From Saxidomus purpurata (Eukaryota > Mollusca > Bivalvia > Venerida > Veneridae): a stretch of 64,000 bases of DNA. Below are positions 1-12,700 of this stretch, piece after piece (the stretch's first letter is position 1; every line of letters starts with the position of its first letter). The translations under genes and the position numbers were made by a program. Below the pieces are notes generated by a model, which had not been told where the DNA came from, made no database searches, and saw nothing but the letters and a program-made list of their open reading frames with translations. The stretch lies in assembly GCA_022818135.1 (NCBI GenBank), contig JAFMSR010000003.1:15575134-15639133 (forward strand), read 5' to 3'.

Positions 1-2052
1 AAAGAACCTGCTTTGTCTGTTTTGTTCGGAGATAAACTCGGAAAAGTGTTTTTTGTTGATACTTCACACAGTGATAGAAGAGCATTTACCAAGAACCTTA
101 GCTGTCTTTGGTCCATATTCAACGATCCTCTTTTTGAAACATTTTACCCAAAAACCGTTCCTGTCAATCGTAAATAATGCACCTTTGCACAGAAGTTTAA
201 AACATTTTGATGCTGGTAATTTATTAGATATTGATTTGCATCATGAATTAACTTATTTTGAGTTTAATCCGCCTGATACAAAATGTAATTAATGAACTTT
301 ATTGCACAAAACATTTAGTTGCTGATAGGTATGTAACAAAAACCTCTAGACCATTTATGAATATGGAACTAAAACAAGCAATTTACAAGAAAAAAGTGCT
401 ATTTTATAAATTCAATGCCAATAAATAGATTCTACCCAGAAACTTTGAAAAATTAGAAAACAAAAAAATCTGGTTACTAACATGAAAGTCCTTGAGTAAA
501 TACTTTAGTGACAAATGCGTTGGGGTGCAAATTTTCAAACTTTTGGTCCACGATTAAACCGTTTTAAACTTACTGTATAAAAGATTGTGAAACTAAAGAA
601 AGGACACTACTTTATGTGAGAATGAAGAACAAGTCAGTACCAGGCTGAAGTATGTTCTAATTTCAAAAACTATTTTGCTAATGTAGCGAAAGATATACGC
701 AAGCAATCAATGCCAGTAAACACAGACCATACTTTCTTTAAAAGAATACAAACTTATAACACAAGTTTACTTATCCTGGGCTTTAAGTCCGTTACTGATG
801 AGTTTATTTCTAAAAATGGAACCGACAGACTTAGTACAAAAAAGGCTACTGCAGGGCTTGACAGCATTCAATCCATTACTCGAACTAGGTAAACAGTCTA
901 TAAAAAGTCAGACATTTAATTAGTCAACAAATCATTTTAATCCTCATTTTTCCTAACAGCTTAAAAGTTACCCAAGAGACGAATAGTATACTACTAAGTA
1001 GTAAAGCAAAATTATAGACATGCCAGTACACTGTCTGTTGTTTCTAATGTATTTGAAAGGACTATGGATTCTTGAATTTCTGATTGTTCTAATAATCTTT
1101 TAAATATATTTTTATCTGCTTTTATGCCTGGATATGGATGTCAAACTGGTAACTCAAAGTTATAGGGGACTGGAAGCAGACAGTAGATGAAATTAAGCAT
1201 GTGGCAGTAGTCACTTTTTAATAAGTTTCCGTTTTGTAAAACATTGTTACTTGTGTAACTATGCAGATGACAACACCTTGTTCAGTGCAAAGCATAGTAT
1301 TGATAATGTAAAATAAAACCTAGAATCAAACAGCTGAATGTTGATAGGCTGGTTTTCCAACAATGAAATGCAAGCCAACGCTGATAATTTTAGGGCTTAG
1401 GTCCAAGAACTAAAAATATGATTTCATTATTACTAAATCGATTTCTATACATTGTAATAATACGATTAAACTTTAAGGGATACCTTTTACTAGTAATTGT
1501 TAACTATGCCTAAAATGATTTAAGTAAGTTAATATAGAAAAGGAAAACACCTCTGTAAATTAGGCTAAACTGAACGAATATTTGTTACTATTTTGGTATG
1601 TCCAGCTTTAAATAGTGTCCCCTCACTTGGCATTTTTGTGGCGTGGTCAATAAAAGGAAAATTGAAATTATCCAGAAAAGATCACTTAAATTTACAATAG
1701 ATATGCATTGTATATAATGGTTATCAATCCTATTATGGGAAAATCGAAAAAATTCATGTTTGCTTTCTTTGAGAATTTGAAGAATTAGGACTGTGGCAAT
1801 AGAAAGTTTTAAACTTATACATTATGATTTACCGGTATATTTACATAAACTTTTGAACGTTAAAACTAGTTCTTACTCTTTTAGGTACAGAATCGTGGCA
1901 GATGGTAAGAACGAGCAAATATGGTACAAGCCGCAGCTACACTATGGAACAAACTCCTTCAACGCTTAGGTAAAGAAACGAACAACCATGATCACTTCCA
2001 GAGTATTGTGGAGGCCTGGAATGAGAATAGAGTCTGCTTTGAATATGGTTAG
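1..2052 (+). mobile_element. Decayed non-LTR retrotransposon (LINE, CR1/Jockey-like), 5' truncated
   Basis: Conceptual translation in shifting frames gives a colinear but broken LINE pol protein. The pre-RT linker is visible near 330-420 (RPFMNMELKQAIYKKK) and near 660-890 (NYFANVAKDI, then KKATAGLDSI, matching the usual KATGLDGI). The reverse transcriptase catalytic box YADD is at 1260-1271, followed by the WFSNNEMQAN stretch. The C-terminal region follows around 1780-2052 (ESFKLIHYDLPVYL, then ATLWNKLLQRLGKE, ending in TAG near 2052). Many stop codons and frameshifts show it is dead. The 5' part, including any endonuclease, is beyond the window edge. Family assignment rests on motif recognition only. 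Confidence 0.85.
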
Positions 2053-2844
2053 TTCTGGTTTTGCATGTTCTTGTTTCCATTGCTTTTATGAGTTATGCTT
2101 GTTTTTGTTTGTTTTGTGTTGTTTGTCTTTTAAAATTTTTGCTTATTTTAATTTTGCCTTGCTTGCTATTCTGGTTCCCATGTTTCCCTTGCTACAGAAT
2201 GAACGCGTAGCTACAAACATGACAAAGTAATACAAGCTCAAAGCAGAAAGGCAAGGGACCCTTACCCCCTTCCCCGTGCTTGACGTCATCGATATGTGAT
2301 TTTTTCTAAAACCTGGCTAATAGTCATGCCCATGAGTTAAAACATTTAAAAATAGGTCAACAGATGTAATACATGTCTTACCCATTATACATTTTTGAAT
2401 ATGCTTACAGCTAGCGGTAACCGAAATACATGAAGGATACTTTTGTTACAATTTTATTCACAATTCCCTTACTCACAGGGTCTTTAAATGTATCTTCAAA
2501 CTAATTTTATATAGACTTATATGTGCTGTGATAGAATGTTATACCCCTAACCATTATGGTCATAAAATGATAAGAAATTTAAAGAAAATCTGTTACACGG
2601 TTCCATCTTGCATTGAACATTCATTCTGTAAAATACAATTACTATTTTGGATACTGGATACACAGGGCTTCGCCTAGTTGTAAGCTTCGATAAAACACCA
2701 TGAAAACATGAGCGTATATTTACAGTTAGTAATTTATTCCTGTTTGTAGTCATGAGAATAATTACTTGTTTTATTTCATTTGTATAGAGATGGAAAAGGC
2801 TTCAACAAATCTAGTTTTAAATACATTATAAACATTATATGGAA
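2053..2844. other. Gene-free stretch after the LINE relic
   Basis: AT-rich sequence without a supported exon; the start presumably includes the 3' tail of the LINE relic. Short open frames here lack similarity to any family I recognise. Confidence 0.5.
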
Positions 2845-3082
2845 TATATACTGAAGCGAAAAAGAAACGCAGGGTAGCAAAATATGTAACCATATCAAAA
2901 CAGCTATGTGTAGAAGTAGTGATATTATGCACTTACTATTTGAACTGGTTTTGAGTGATTTTAGGTTGATGAGCACAGTGACCGAGATAATCATCTGACC
3001 GATTTTCATACTTCTACACATAACCGTTTTGATATTATTACATATTTTGTTGCCCTGCGTTTCTTTTTTGCTTCAGTATATA
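2845..3082. repeat. Fold-back element with 73-bp inverted arms
   Basis: Arms at 2845-2917 and 3010-3082 are reverse complements with about seven mismatches (roughly 90% identity), separated by a 92-bp spacer. The outer ends read TATATACTGAAGC and its complement; the inner ends read ATGTGTAGAAGT and its complement. This is a non-autonomous fold-back or MITE-like element. No coding potential is evident. Confidence 0.85.
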
Positions 3083-4582
3083 AAACCTTGATATTGGTAA
3101 TTGAAACTTTAGGCAAAACTGCCTGAAAACGTACATAAACGGTTTACTTTTAAAACCATTTTTTCGCAATTTTCAAGAGCTTGTTGGAACATTGTAATTG
3201 TAAGAAAGTAAACATAAAATTTCTTGAAAAACTTTTTAAAAACTTGACTGTTAATAATTACTGAACAAATCAGATTAATTTTCTAGGCATGGCAACATAT
3301 ATCTTGTAAATGCCTTTGTTTTAAATAAACCCTACCGTATTGTTTTGTTATAATATTCTCGATAGTGTAAAGGGAGACAATTATTCACAACTTTATATTT
3401 TGTACGCGTAAGAGTGTTGTTCATTACTTGCAAACCGGAAGGAGTTCTGACAGTCAATAAGAATGTGTCACTGATTACTACTTTCACGCGTCTTAAAGGA
3501 TCATTTAACGTGTCAAAAGCTGTATGTGGCGCTTGTGCCGTCAGTGTTTCAAGTTCCTAGTAAATGTCACAGTCTGTAAGGTCATAAGGTCGTATATTCA
3601 ACGGTACTACTTTTCGACACACAATTTTTCTCGAAAGTGAAGAAAGTAGTCTGCTGTTTGGCCAAAAAGACCACGTGATAAGGACTGATTCAGTTTGATA
3701 TAGGCCTACACGTGAGCGTTGACTCTGTTCTGCCCCGTGAGAGTCCTAAATAGAATGAATTATTCCCATCTGTCACGGACCTATATACACGGACACATTA
3801 TGTGTATATATAATAGGTCCGTACATCTGTCTAGTAGATAGTAGTCATTTTCTGGCCTTTATTCACCAGTGCCTTCTTTATAATGGTGCTTTTTTTCTAA
3901 TTCATGACTTTACTCAGAGTTTGATCACATCTAGCGCCTTCTGTAGCCATTTTTGTCCTCAATCATATTGCCAAGAACAACACAATAATTATGAGAGTAT
4001 CCACTGTATGGAAACTTTCCGATTGTTTCAATGAGTTGTTAAGTTCATCTGAAAAGTGAAAGTATTTAGACAATTCAATCGGGCCTGGTAGAAAATCTGT
4101 CCAATGACTACCTGACGAAAGTCCTCTTTTGAATATTCAGTATTTTCTAATGCTTAAAGTGAAATTACCGTTCAAAGTGACCATCAAAGTTTAAATAAAA
4201 CATTAATCAGTGATTTATACTCCTAGAATAATAAACATTGCTATAGTTATAACCTAAAAATAACTATCTTTATAACAGTTTCATTCACACTGAATATAGA
4301 GAAAATCTGTAAAAATCTTTTTTGACTCTCCTAGTCAAAAATAAAATCCATCCTTTCAGTAACGTATGTCTTAATTTGTATTTGTCAATAACAGAAATAA
4401 CTTGGTAAAAAAATATTTTTTTGTATGTTTTTAAAGCATCCATTGTGTTTTGAGCATCATTTCTAACTATGAACCAATGTCACCATTTTGAAGGGTAATA
4501 TAACTTTAATGTAGACTTTTACTACTGTTTGCAGTTGACACAGCGCTTGTCTGTTGGTGGGCTAATTTTCTCAGACTTACCA
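3083..4582. other. Gene-free stretch
   Basis: No supported exon. Low-complexity AT-rich sequence with short dispersed-repeat fragments. Confidence 0.4.
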
Positions 4583-4793
4583 GTTATGTGTAAATGCCAG
4601 CACCGACGTCCTGTGTGTTAAAAATTGTTTAACCATCCGTAGGTCCATGTCTCTTTTTGATAGTCTTCCAAAAGCATGACTTGTGTCGTGAGTCATGGCA
4701 TGCAGTTCTCCAGTGAATAGTCCTATTCCTTGGAAGAAAACTGTACACAATTCCCCCCAACGTGTCTACAGCACTGTAGCCAACAGAAACGTC
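4583..4793 (-). pseudogene. Possible decayed immunoglobulin-like domain exon
   Basis: The minus-strand translation reads DVSVGYSAV, then RTIHW, then a C-terminal piece TIFNTQDVGAGIYT that resembles the Ig-fold L-x-I-x-N-x-x-x-x-D-x-G-x-Y-x-C strand pattern. A stop codon interrupts it between GPTDG and TIFN, another follows IYT, and the expected cysteines are missing. No clear splice sites were found. This is a pattern-level resemblance; it could equally be a repeat-borne fragment. Confidence 0.3.
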
Positions 4794-5092
4794 ACAGCCT
4801 TTGCTGGTTAATACTGGTCAGTTACTGGTATTTTAATAATCATGCTTTCTCCAAAACTTTTAGAGCCGGATTCTATTGCTCCCCGACACTGTTCAACGAC
4901 CAAACTTGCTATATTCTGCCAAAGGTAACCCTTTTCGAAGGAGTGCTTGTCTATGTTATTATTTTCATTATAGAAATATACTATTTTAGAATATTGTCTA
5001 TATGTATTTTTGCCTCTGCCAAGTTCTGATTAATCCATCTTGCCTTGCATGATATTTTTTTCCGCAATGAATTAATCTACGTTCATGTATAA

Positions 5093-5308
5093 CCTTTGCA
5101 CACCGGAATTTTTTGTTACACACTCGACAGACATGCATGTGTTTTTGTAAACACTGTACATCACGTTATGGCTACTTTCGGTTTACTGCGCGTGTTGTAT
5201 ACGTCAGCAAATAGATTGAGTTGTAACATGAAAGTAAAATTTCCATTGGCCCACCTACAGAGGTCACGCGCAGGGGTCACCCTGTCTGCTAACCTGCGCA
5301 TGGACTTC
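5093..5308 (+). repeat. Dispersed repeat, about 216 bp (copy 1 of 2)
   Basis: Nearly identical in sequence to 48291-48506 but in the opposite orientation, running from CCTTTGCACACCGG to CATGGACTTC. The open frame across it is found in both copies only because the DNA is similar. It looks like a short non-autonomous element rather than a gene. Confidence 0.8.
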
Positions 5309-7390
5309 GGCGGCAAGCGAAAATATAATTTTAATATATGTTTTTGTTTTGAAGAAATTTTGGAGCGAGCGAAGAGCGAAAAAATATATATAGCCTTTTT
5401 GTTCACATTTAATAGCAAATTTAATTAATTAGAGCCAAATTTTAGGGAGAAATCATTTCTCCCTGAGCTGAAAATAGGGAGACGTTTGGAGTCTACCAGG
5501 AGAAGTGACGGATACTGATATATTTGTCTTAGTTTGTTTCAAAGTGAATTAGTTCTAATATTACTTAATCATAAATGGTTGTGTGATAAGTCAGGAGATC
5601 ACATTATTATGAGACTTCATCCAAATAAAGGAGTTTTTTTATAGACTGATTTTCATGCATTGTTATTGCTTGAACATTATATTTACAACATACATGTTAT
5701 TTGATAGTAATTATGCACAGTTACAGCCAAAAACCACTTTCCGCAACACAATAATTTCCATAGTTGGCCCTGTTTGTATTAAACAAACAATATGATAGGT
5801 GTTGTACAATCGGTAAGATGCCAACACAATATGTACCGGTAGTCAACACGGTATTAAAGGAAATAAAACAAAAGTAAATTCCATTTTATTGGCAAAATAT
5901 TTTGTGAAAACTAGCTGAAGGGTATTACAGTCCATTCTTCAACAAGTTAAACTGGAAAGTCTAAGGTATGAAGCGCATTTCTGTAAGCTAAAATTACAAC
6001 TGAAACAAAAAGTGAACCTATTTTTGGACATACGTTGATACGCCAATTTTCAAAGCATTAGCTCCAAACTTTTTTTAATCCTAGAGGTAAAGCCGCAGGT
6101 GTCACGAGATAAAAGAATGCCGCCGAAACTATCATGTTTGTTTGATCTTAGTGAAGCACGTGTCATTAAAAAGAGAGAGTTTGAAACATGTACACGAAGC
6201 TTTTGACTTCGGATTATAAATTTTTTACAATAGTTTGGAAAAGATAATGTTTTGAGTAAGTGTAAGATTCTTTTATTTTTGATGATAAAATATATTTGTT
6301 CCTATTAATAGATTGATTGTGTGTTGCTGTGTTGTTTATGTCGATCAGACAGCATGCTAAGTTGTTGATTGTGGAGTCTTTGAAGTCGGGAATTTTCGAA
6401 AATTTTCAACATATTTCTATCTTAGTATTGATAAATAAAAGTTAGTCAGTAAAAAGATATAACCAAAGGTCAAGTCACGACCCAAATGCGGACATAGCGA
6501 AACACCGTGTCCAGTCACAACAATTCACGGTGACAAAACGTCACCGTGACCGGACATCCCAAGTACGGGTGTTCCGAGGTATTCTTTGGACAACTATATT
6601 GTTTCCGGACGGAGTAATCTTACCATGAAATTGCGCGACTTTGCTCTTTGTCAATAGCGACCCCAAAAAATATAACCGATTATTTTCTTAATGTGCGGGT
6701 GGGAGCCAATAATAAAAAAATAATATTTTTTTGGTGTTTTAGAAAAAAAACGTGCGGCAATCCCGATGACCAACTTATTAATTTGGTGTGGCCTTATACG
6801 CTTCTAAATTATGAAGCGTTACAACCGCTTTCGAAAATCCTGTATGAACATAGAGTGCAGCGGTGCCGTAAAACCACCTTTTTCAACAGTTTTTTCAAAC
6901 TGCACTTGTGTTGTTGATTCTAGCTATGTCTTAAAATGCATATTTATTTTTTAGTATATCATTTTGGAGATTTTTTTCACCGGAAACTATAGAGAGCAGC
7001 GATAAAAAAAATGTAAAGACTTAACATCAAAAACATCAAAAAGTTATACCGTTCCTTTCAAATATCAACTGAACCAAAACCTAGCTACCTAAACATTAGT
7101 TTTGCTAATTCGGGACCGGTAAACTAGAAAATTACCCATTAAGTTACATTCCCTTTTGGCATGATGAAAACATTAATTTTATACTTAAGGATGCATGTTA
7201 AAGGCAAGATATATTTTGTTGTTTACGTAAAGACGTCGCGATAAAATAACGCATATTTTTATTACTGACAAAATACTGCACATGTTGAGCAACTGAAATA
7301 TTGTTATTTGTGAATGAAATTAATTTGAACATGATTTAAAATGTTGGAACATGTAAGAAAATATTGGGGAAACTATGTGTGTGTAACATA
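5309..7390. other. Gene-free stretch with a small perfect hairpin
   Basis: No supported exon. A perfect 10-bp inverted repeat occurs at 6525-6534 and 6540-6549 (TCACGGTGAC / GTCACCGTGA, 5-nt loop). The rest is AT-rich intergenic sequence. Confidence 0.45.
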
Positions 7391-7800
7391 TCAATAAAAG
7401 TGGAATTATGCGCATTTTTTTTCAAATAAAAATCCAGCTGAAATAGGTGTGTGTACAAAAGGATAGAGGAAACAATAGCTTTTAACCAAATACACCGAAC
7501 TCTCTCCGCTACCAGTATGAAAAAATAACTTTCCAAATTTTGACTGGGAGAGTCTTTTAAGAAATAAAAAATACAACTTCATGCAGGAGTTGCTTCCTTC
7601 CACTGCCGAACTCTCTACGAACAAGTACGACACAATCAACTATCATTTTATCAGTCCGATTTTCTTATTTCTAAAGCACCAACTTCAAAAACTGATGCGG
7701 CATTATCATTAGTTTAACACATTTCAATGCACAGCAACCAAAAATTGCTTTTATAAAACTGTCACCAAAATACACTATGTGCAGTAAGATGCGCATAATG
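7391..7800 (-). mobile_element. MITE-like dispersed element, about 410 bp (copy 1 of 2)
   Basis: Aligns along its length with 42726-43145 in the opposite orientation. Both ends carry ATGCGCAT-type termini (near 7407 and 7793). It has only decayed coding potential. The paired copies show it is a mobile non-autonomous element. Confidence 0.7.
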
Positions 7801-8431
7801 TCACTTTAAATTTATTAGCCTAGATAGGGTCGTGTCCGAAGTGAGTATTTTGGCGTTTCATATGTACTTACATTCAGGGTTTTGCGCTGTTTCGAATGTG
7901 TACAGGGTAGGTATATAGAAATAAACTATATAACATCTCAATCAAAATGGATTAATAAATGGTTTTTGTTTTTCGTTTTTTTGAAATGGAATGAGTCATT
8001 TCTGTTGTAAAAACTTGAATTCGAATGCATGTATATCCGAAAGTTTAGGTATAATTATGGTAAATATATTTCCATAGACTTGCATTGTAATGTCAACCAT
8101 GGTTGGGGTCAATTACTTTCAATTCTGATGCATTGAATTAGCATTAGCATTACCTATTATTTCAAAAGTAATGCATTAGCATTAGTGAGTTTTACATATT
8201 TACAGAATTACAATTGTAACAACTCATAAAAGGTACTTTTCAATGAATTCATCACCATGATTGTAACTTCTACAGTAATATTTAGCTTCTACTAATCACT
8301 CGCTTTATAACTTCGACCAGTTATTTATCAGTTATCATAACTCATTCAAGTCATTTTTGCTCAAATACTACAAAGATTTAAAATAATTTTTCCACAAGAA
8401 AACTAATTTTCTTTGGAGTTCATTTTTTTAC

Positions 8432-8900
8432 TGTCGAGCCCGCTTGCGGTGAGCTCGATATAGTTGTCACTTTTGGCGGTTCGGTGTATGTGCGTGCGTC
8501 CGTGCGTCCGTCCGTCCGATTTTGTCCGGACCATATCTTTTTCATGCATGGAGGGATTTTGATGTTACTTGGCACAAATGTTCACCATCATGAGACGGCG
8601 TGTCATGCGCAAGAACCAGGTCCCTAGGTCTAAGGTCAAGGTCACACTTGGAGGTTAAAGGTCAAATTCAAGAATGACTTTGTCCGGAGCATATCTTTTT
8701 CATGCATGGAGGGATTTTAATTTAACTTGGCACAAATGTTCACCATCATGAGACGGAGTGTCATGCGCAAGAACCAGGTCCCGAGGTGTAAGGTCAAGGT
8801 CACACTTAGAGGTTAAAGTTCAAAGTCAAGAATATCTTTGTCTGGAGCATTTGATGTTACTTTGTACAAATGTTCACCACCATGGGTTACACTTGTTTTA
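8432..8900. repeat. GGTCAAGGTCA-type tandem dispersed repeat with CCGTCCGTCC head
   Basis: Begins around GTCGAGCCCGCTTGCGG, runs through a CCGTGCGTCCGTCCGTCCG tract, then about two and a half units of roughly 170 bp. Each unit carries TTTTTCATGCATGGAGGG, CACCATCATGAGACGG and AAGGTCAAGGTCACACTT. Such families are abundant in bivalve DNA. Confidence 0.8.
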
Positions 8901-9152
8901 AGAATTACTTCCTTTTGTTGTTACTATAAAAAGCTTATATTGTAACTTTTTTATTACTGGCCGTAGAGAAAAATCGAGACCACTTTTCTGTGGTACAACA
9001 TAGATGTTACATCCAATATTTAGGTGTATTTTGACCCATCTCTACTTGGTAAGGAGTTAACCCTTTTGACATATGGCGGGCTCGCCATGTTGCACGTGGG
9101 CATCTACTTCTATTCTTCGATCAATGAACTTCATGATTATAAAATAAAATTT

Positions 9153-9652
9153 NNNNNNNNNNNNNNNNNNNNNNNNNNNNNNNNNNNNNNNNNNNNNNNN
9201 NNNNNNNNNNNNNNNNNNNNNNNNNNNNNNNNNNNNNNNNNNNNNNNNNNNNNNNNNNNNNNNNNNNNNNNNNNNNNNNNNNNNNNNNNNNNNNNNNNNN
9301 NNNNNNNNNNNNNNNNNNNNNNNNNNNNNNNNNNNNNNNNNNNNNNNNNNNNNNNNNNNNNNNNNNNNNNNNNNNNNNNNNNNNNNNNNNNNNNNNNNNN
9401 NNNNNNNNNNNNNNNNNNNNNNNNNNNNNNNNNNNNNNNNNNNNNNNNNNNNNNNNNNNNNNNNNNNNNNNNNNNNNNNNNNNNNNNNNNNNNNNNNNNN
9501 NNNNNNNNNNNNNNNNNNNNNNNNNNNNNNNNNNNNNNNNNNNNNNNNNNNNNNNNNNNNNNNNNNNNNNNNNNNNNNNNNNNNNNNNNNNNNNNNNNNN
9601 NNNNNNNNNNNNNNNNNNNNNNNNNNNNNNNNNNNNNNNNNNNNNNNNNNNN
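9153..9652. other. Assembly gap (500 N)
   Basis: Exactly 500 N, a conventional scaffolding gap size. It removes the region immediately upstream of the first Fj-like gene, whose first exon starts 84 bp after the gap. Apparent open frames spanning it are meaningless. Confidence 0.99.
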
Positions 9653-9735
9653 AATCAATGCTTAACAGTCTGTTAGGACGATACATTTTGTTTACGCACT
9701 TTAACTTTAAGACACTACCGGAAACACGCTAGAAT

Positions 9736-12700
9736 ATGGGTGTAAAATGGAATAAATACTTCGGTATTTTGAATTTATCAGTGCTGTTATATTTGGTAAT
9801 AAATTCTTACCAAAAAGTTCAAAAAAAATGTTTACAAAATTCTGCTTTCATAAAAGATGAATTTCTTAACGGATCAAAATTCATAAAAGATGGAATATTT
9901 TGGTCAGACCTTTCCGAATCGTTTGTACCAAAAGGTAAGACTACACTTTGTTACTGCAAATTTGTAAAGAAACCACAGTCAACATCAGGTAAATAAGACG
10001 ACCCAATGCGACACAACTTGAAATCAAGACTTTACCGTGTTACTTTAAGATAAGAATCTTGCATACTTGGTCATCCAATTACTTTGAATACCAAAGACCT
10101 TAACTAATGTTATTTCGTGCAGATTATTGAAAATACATGTACGATCAATATTTTGAAGAGATTTTAAACGGTTATATTTTTTCCGTTGCCATATCAACCA
10201 CCTGTTCACGAAGGCGAACGACGACGGAAAACAAGGCGATAAAAATCGAAGCAACAAATACCAAGGTCATAACAAAACTTGCGAACCGGTAACACGCAAA
10301 AACATGATTGCAAAATGGAATAAATGCTTCAGTAGTTTGAATTTGTCAATGCTGTTATTTTTAGCAATCGAATCCAATAGAATTCAGTATTCCAACAACG
10401 TATAATAACCTATAATGTTATAGATACTGAGAAAAATAACTTACTTCGAAGGGGTCGGAAATTATTAAGCCTAAAATATGAAAGATTAGCCTCAGCGATT
10501 TTCGATCAAAAAAATAGGAGTGTATGCCTAAACATTCCGTATGCATGTAAATCGATGTCCACTATTACATTAAGATTGTTTTTTTGTTTTCTGTGATACT
10601 GATGAGTCTTTGATCATGGTAAGTATCATATTCTCAAAAGAAAATCCAATTATTGTACAAGCTGACGCCGAGTGGAATATTGCCAGAGGATGAAAACTGA
10701 ATGAACGTCGCAAGTGAAATAACCATAATAAGGTGGCATAGATGTCGGTATGACACTTGCATGTATTTATTCATGTCGTGGCTTTTTAGAAATTATGTCG
10801 TGGGTACATTATAATAAAGACATGGTCAAAACTTAATTATCTCGTTCCCATGACATATATTTTGTTCCCGCGACATAATGACATATGCACAAGAATGACG
10901 ACATGAACAAGATACATACTATAATGATGACTTTGTAGAATAAACGTTTTGAAGAAGAGAGATGTCATAATTCTAATCAAGTCTCTGTATTACTTTGTCA
11001 CAACATTTGTATTTATATATGCTGACCGGCAAAAGATATGCAGCTTTACCTTTGATCTTGAAATTTATGTGATCGGTTAATCCGAGTTTGGTACTAAGAC
11101 ATAGACATTCCGGGACAAATTGAAAACAGTTTTGAAGAAATTAATTCATTGTAATTTTAATGCAACCTGATAGCGAACTTAACTTTCTGCAATAATTCAT
11201 GAAAACGTGTGTGCTGCTTTTTTCTAAAAACGATAACAAAATGCAAAACTGGCGTTTCTTTTGACTTTAAGTATAGATAAACATTTTGAAATTTGGTCAT
11301 AAGCGGTCAAAACAAGATAAACATCGCATATACCGGTATGATGTAGATCTATATATAATTGGGCCCGGCACTTTGATTTTAGAATTTGCTTTCGTTAGTG
11401 ACGTAGATTATGCTTTTCAGGTTTGTCTACTGACGAAAGTATGAAATTCGTGAAGAATATACGCAACTACGTTGTGAAGAGTCTACGACACGGCAACAGG
11501 ACTATGTGCGGCACTGAAGAAAATGCTATTGCGCGTTTAGAAGATGATACATTGATGTGTGTAAGATACAAAGAAAACCCATTTTATGTTTATGGTAATA
11601 AAATTGAGTAACTTATTTCTTTTCTAGTCTATTTCGTTGTGAAGAGTATACGATAACGCAACAAGACAATGCGCGGCATTGACAGATTTAGATGATACAT
11701 TGGTGTATGTAAAATATAAAGACAATCCATTTTATGTTCATGGTAACTTTTTTCCCTTCTATCTTTTTTTAGCTTTAAGGTCCATGCTACAATAGCGCTC
11801 CTGGTCATTTTGCCTACGTTCATTATGTAACTTGTAAGAAAACCCAATAAAAGCCATACTAAAAGCCAAACATATAAGAAATTATCACCGTAAGGCTAAT
11901 ATTTCTCTGTTTTAATTTTAGAAATGAACATTATCCCTTTAAAAACATGGACCATATTGGGTTTTGATGTTGTCTTTCCTCATATGATACATATAAAAAC
12001 TTACATAACCGTCTTCTTAAATCAGTGGTCAGCTTTGTAAACAAAACAAACACATTAGCTTCCAAATGTGGTCTAAAAAGATTGAAATTGTTTTCTTGTA
12101 TATTCCTAACCTCTAGCGGGAAATTCTTTTTGTCATAACTAGCTGAGGTATTGGTTTACTACTTGTCTCGGATGCTTCATATGGATAGCGTACCGGAAGT
12201 GGTTCTTGCAAGGACTAATTCGTCATCGGCACTGTGGAGAAATGTTGACATTGGCAAACTTTCATGGAATAATAATGAAGTCGTTGCAATGATAAGACTG
12301 ATACCGGATGTGACGTAAGTACTGATTAACCTTTGGAGCATATTTGTTTTGATGGATCGCCTTGAAGGAAAATATGGAAATATTGCATCTAATAATTGTA
12401 AACAAATGCGTAATTACGCAACCGAATTCTTAATTATAGGAAATAAACAAATTATTCATATTTGCTTTGAAGAAACTAACAATGTTTAAGAACCTGCGAA
12501 AGTCTACTGCATGTGTTAGAGTCGTCTTGAGAGACGTTGCAACTAATAAATGAAAAAAATGCGTAATTACACGAACGAATTTGTAATAGGCAATAATGCC
12601 CAAAACGGGAAGACTTGTATGGGCAAATAAACCTCCGTTAAGCTTTAATTATAACTCTAAATTTTATGATCTATTTTTTTTGTCATGACATCTTAAACTG

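Noticed and set aside
5096..5428. 110-codon open frame and its minus-strand partner
   Set aside because: Lies in a dispersed repeat shared with 48.3 kb; no family resemblance.
9024..9686. Long open frames across the first N run
   Set aside because: They consist almost entirely of N; only a few real codons at each end.
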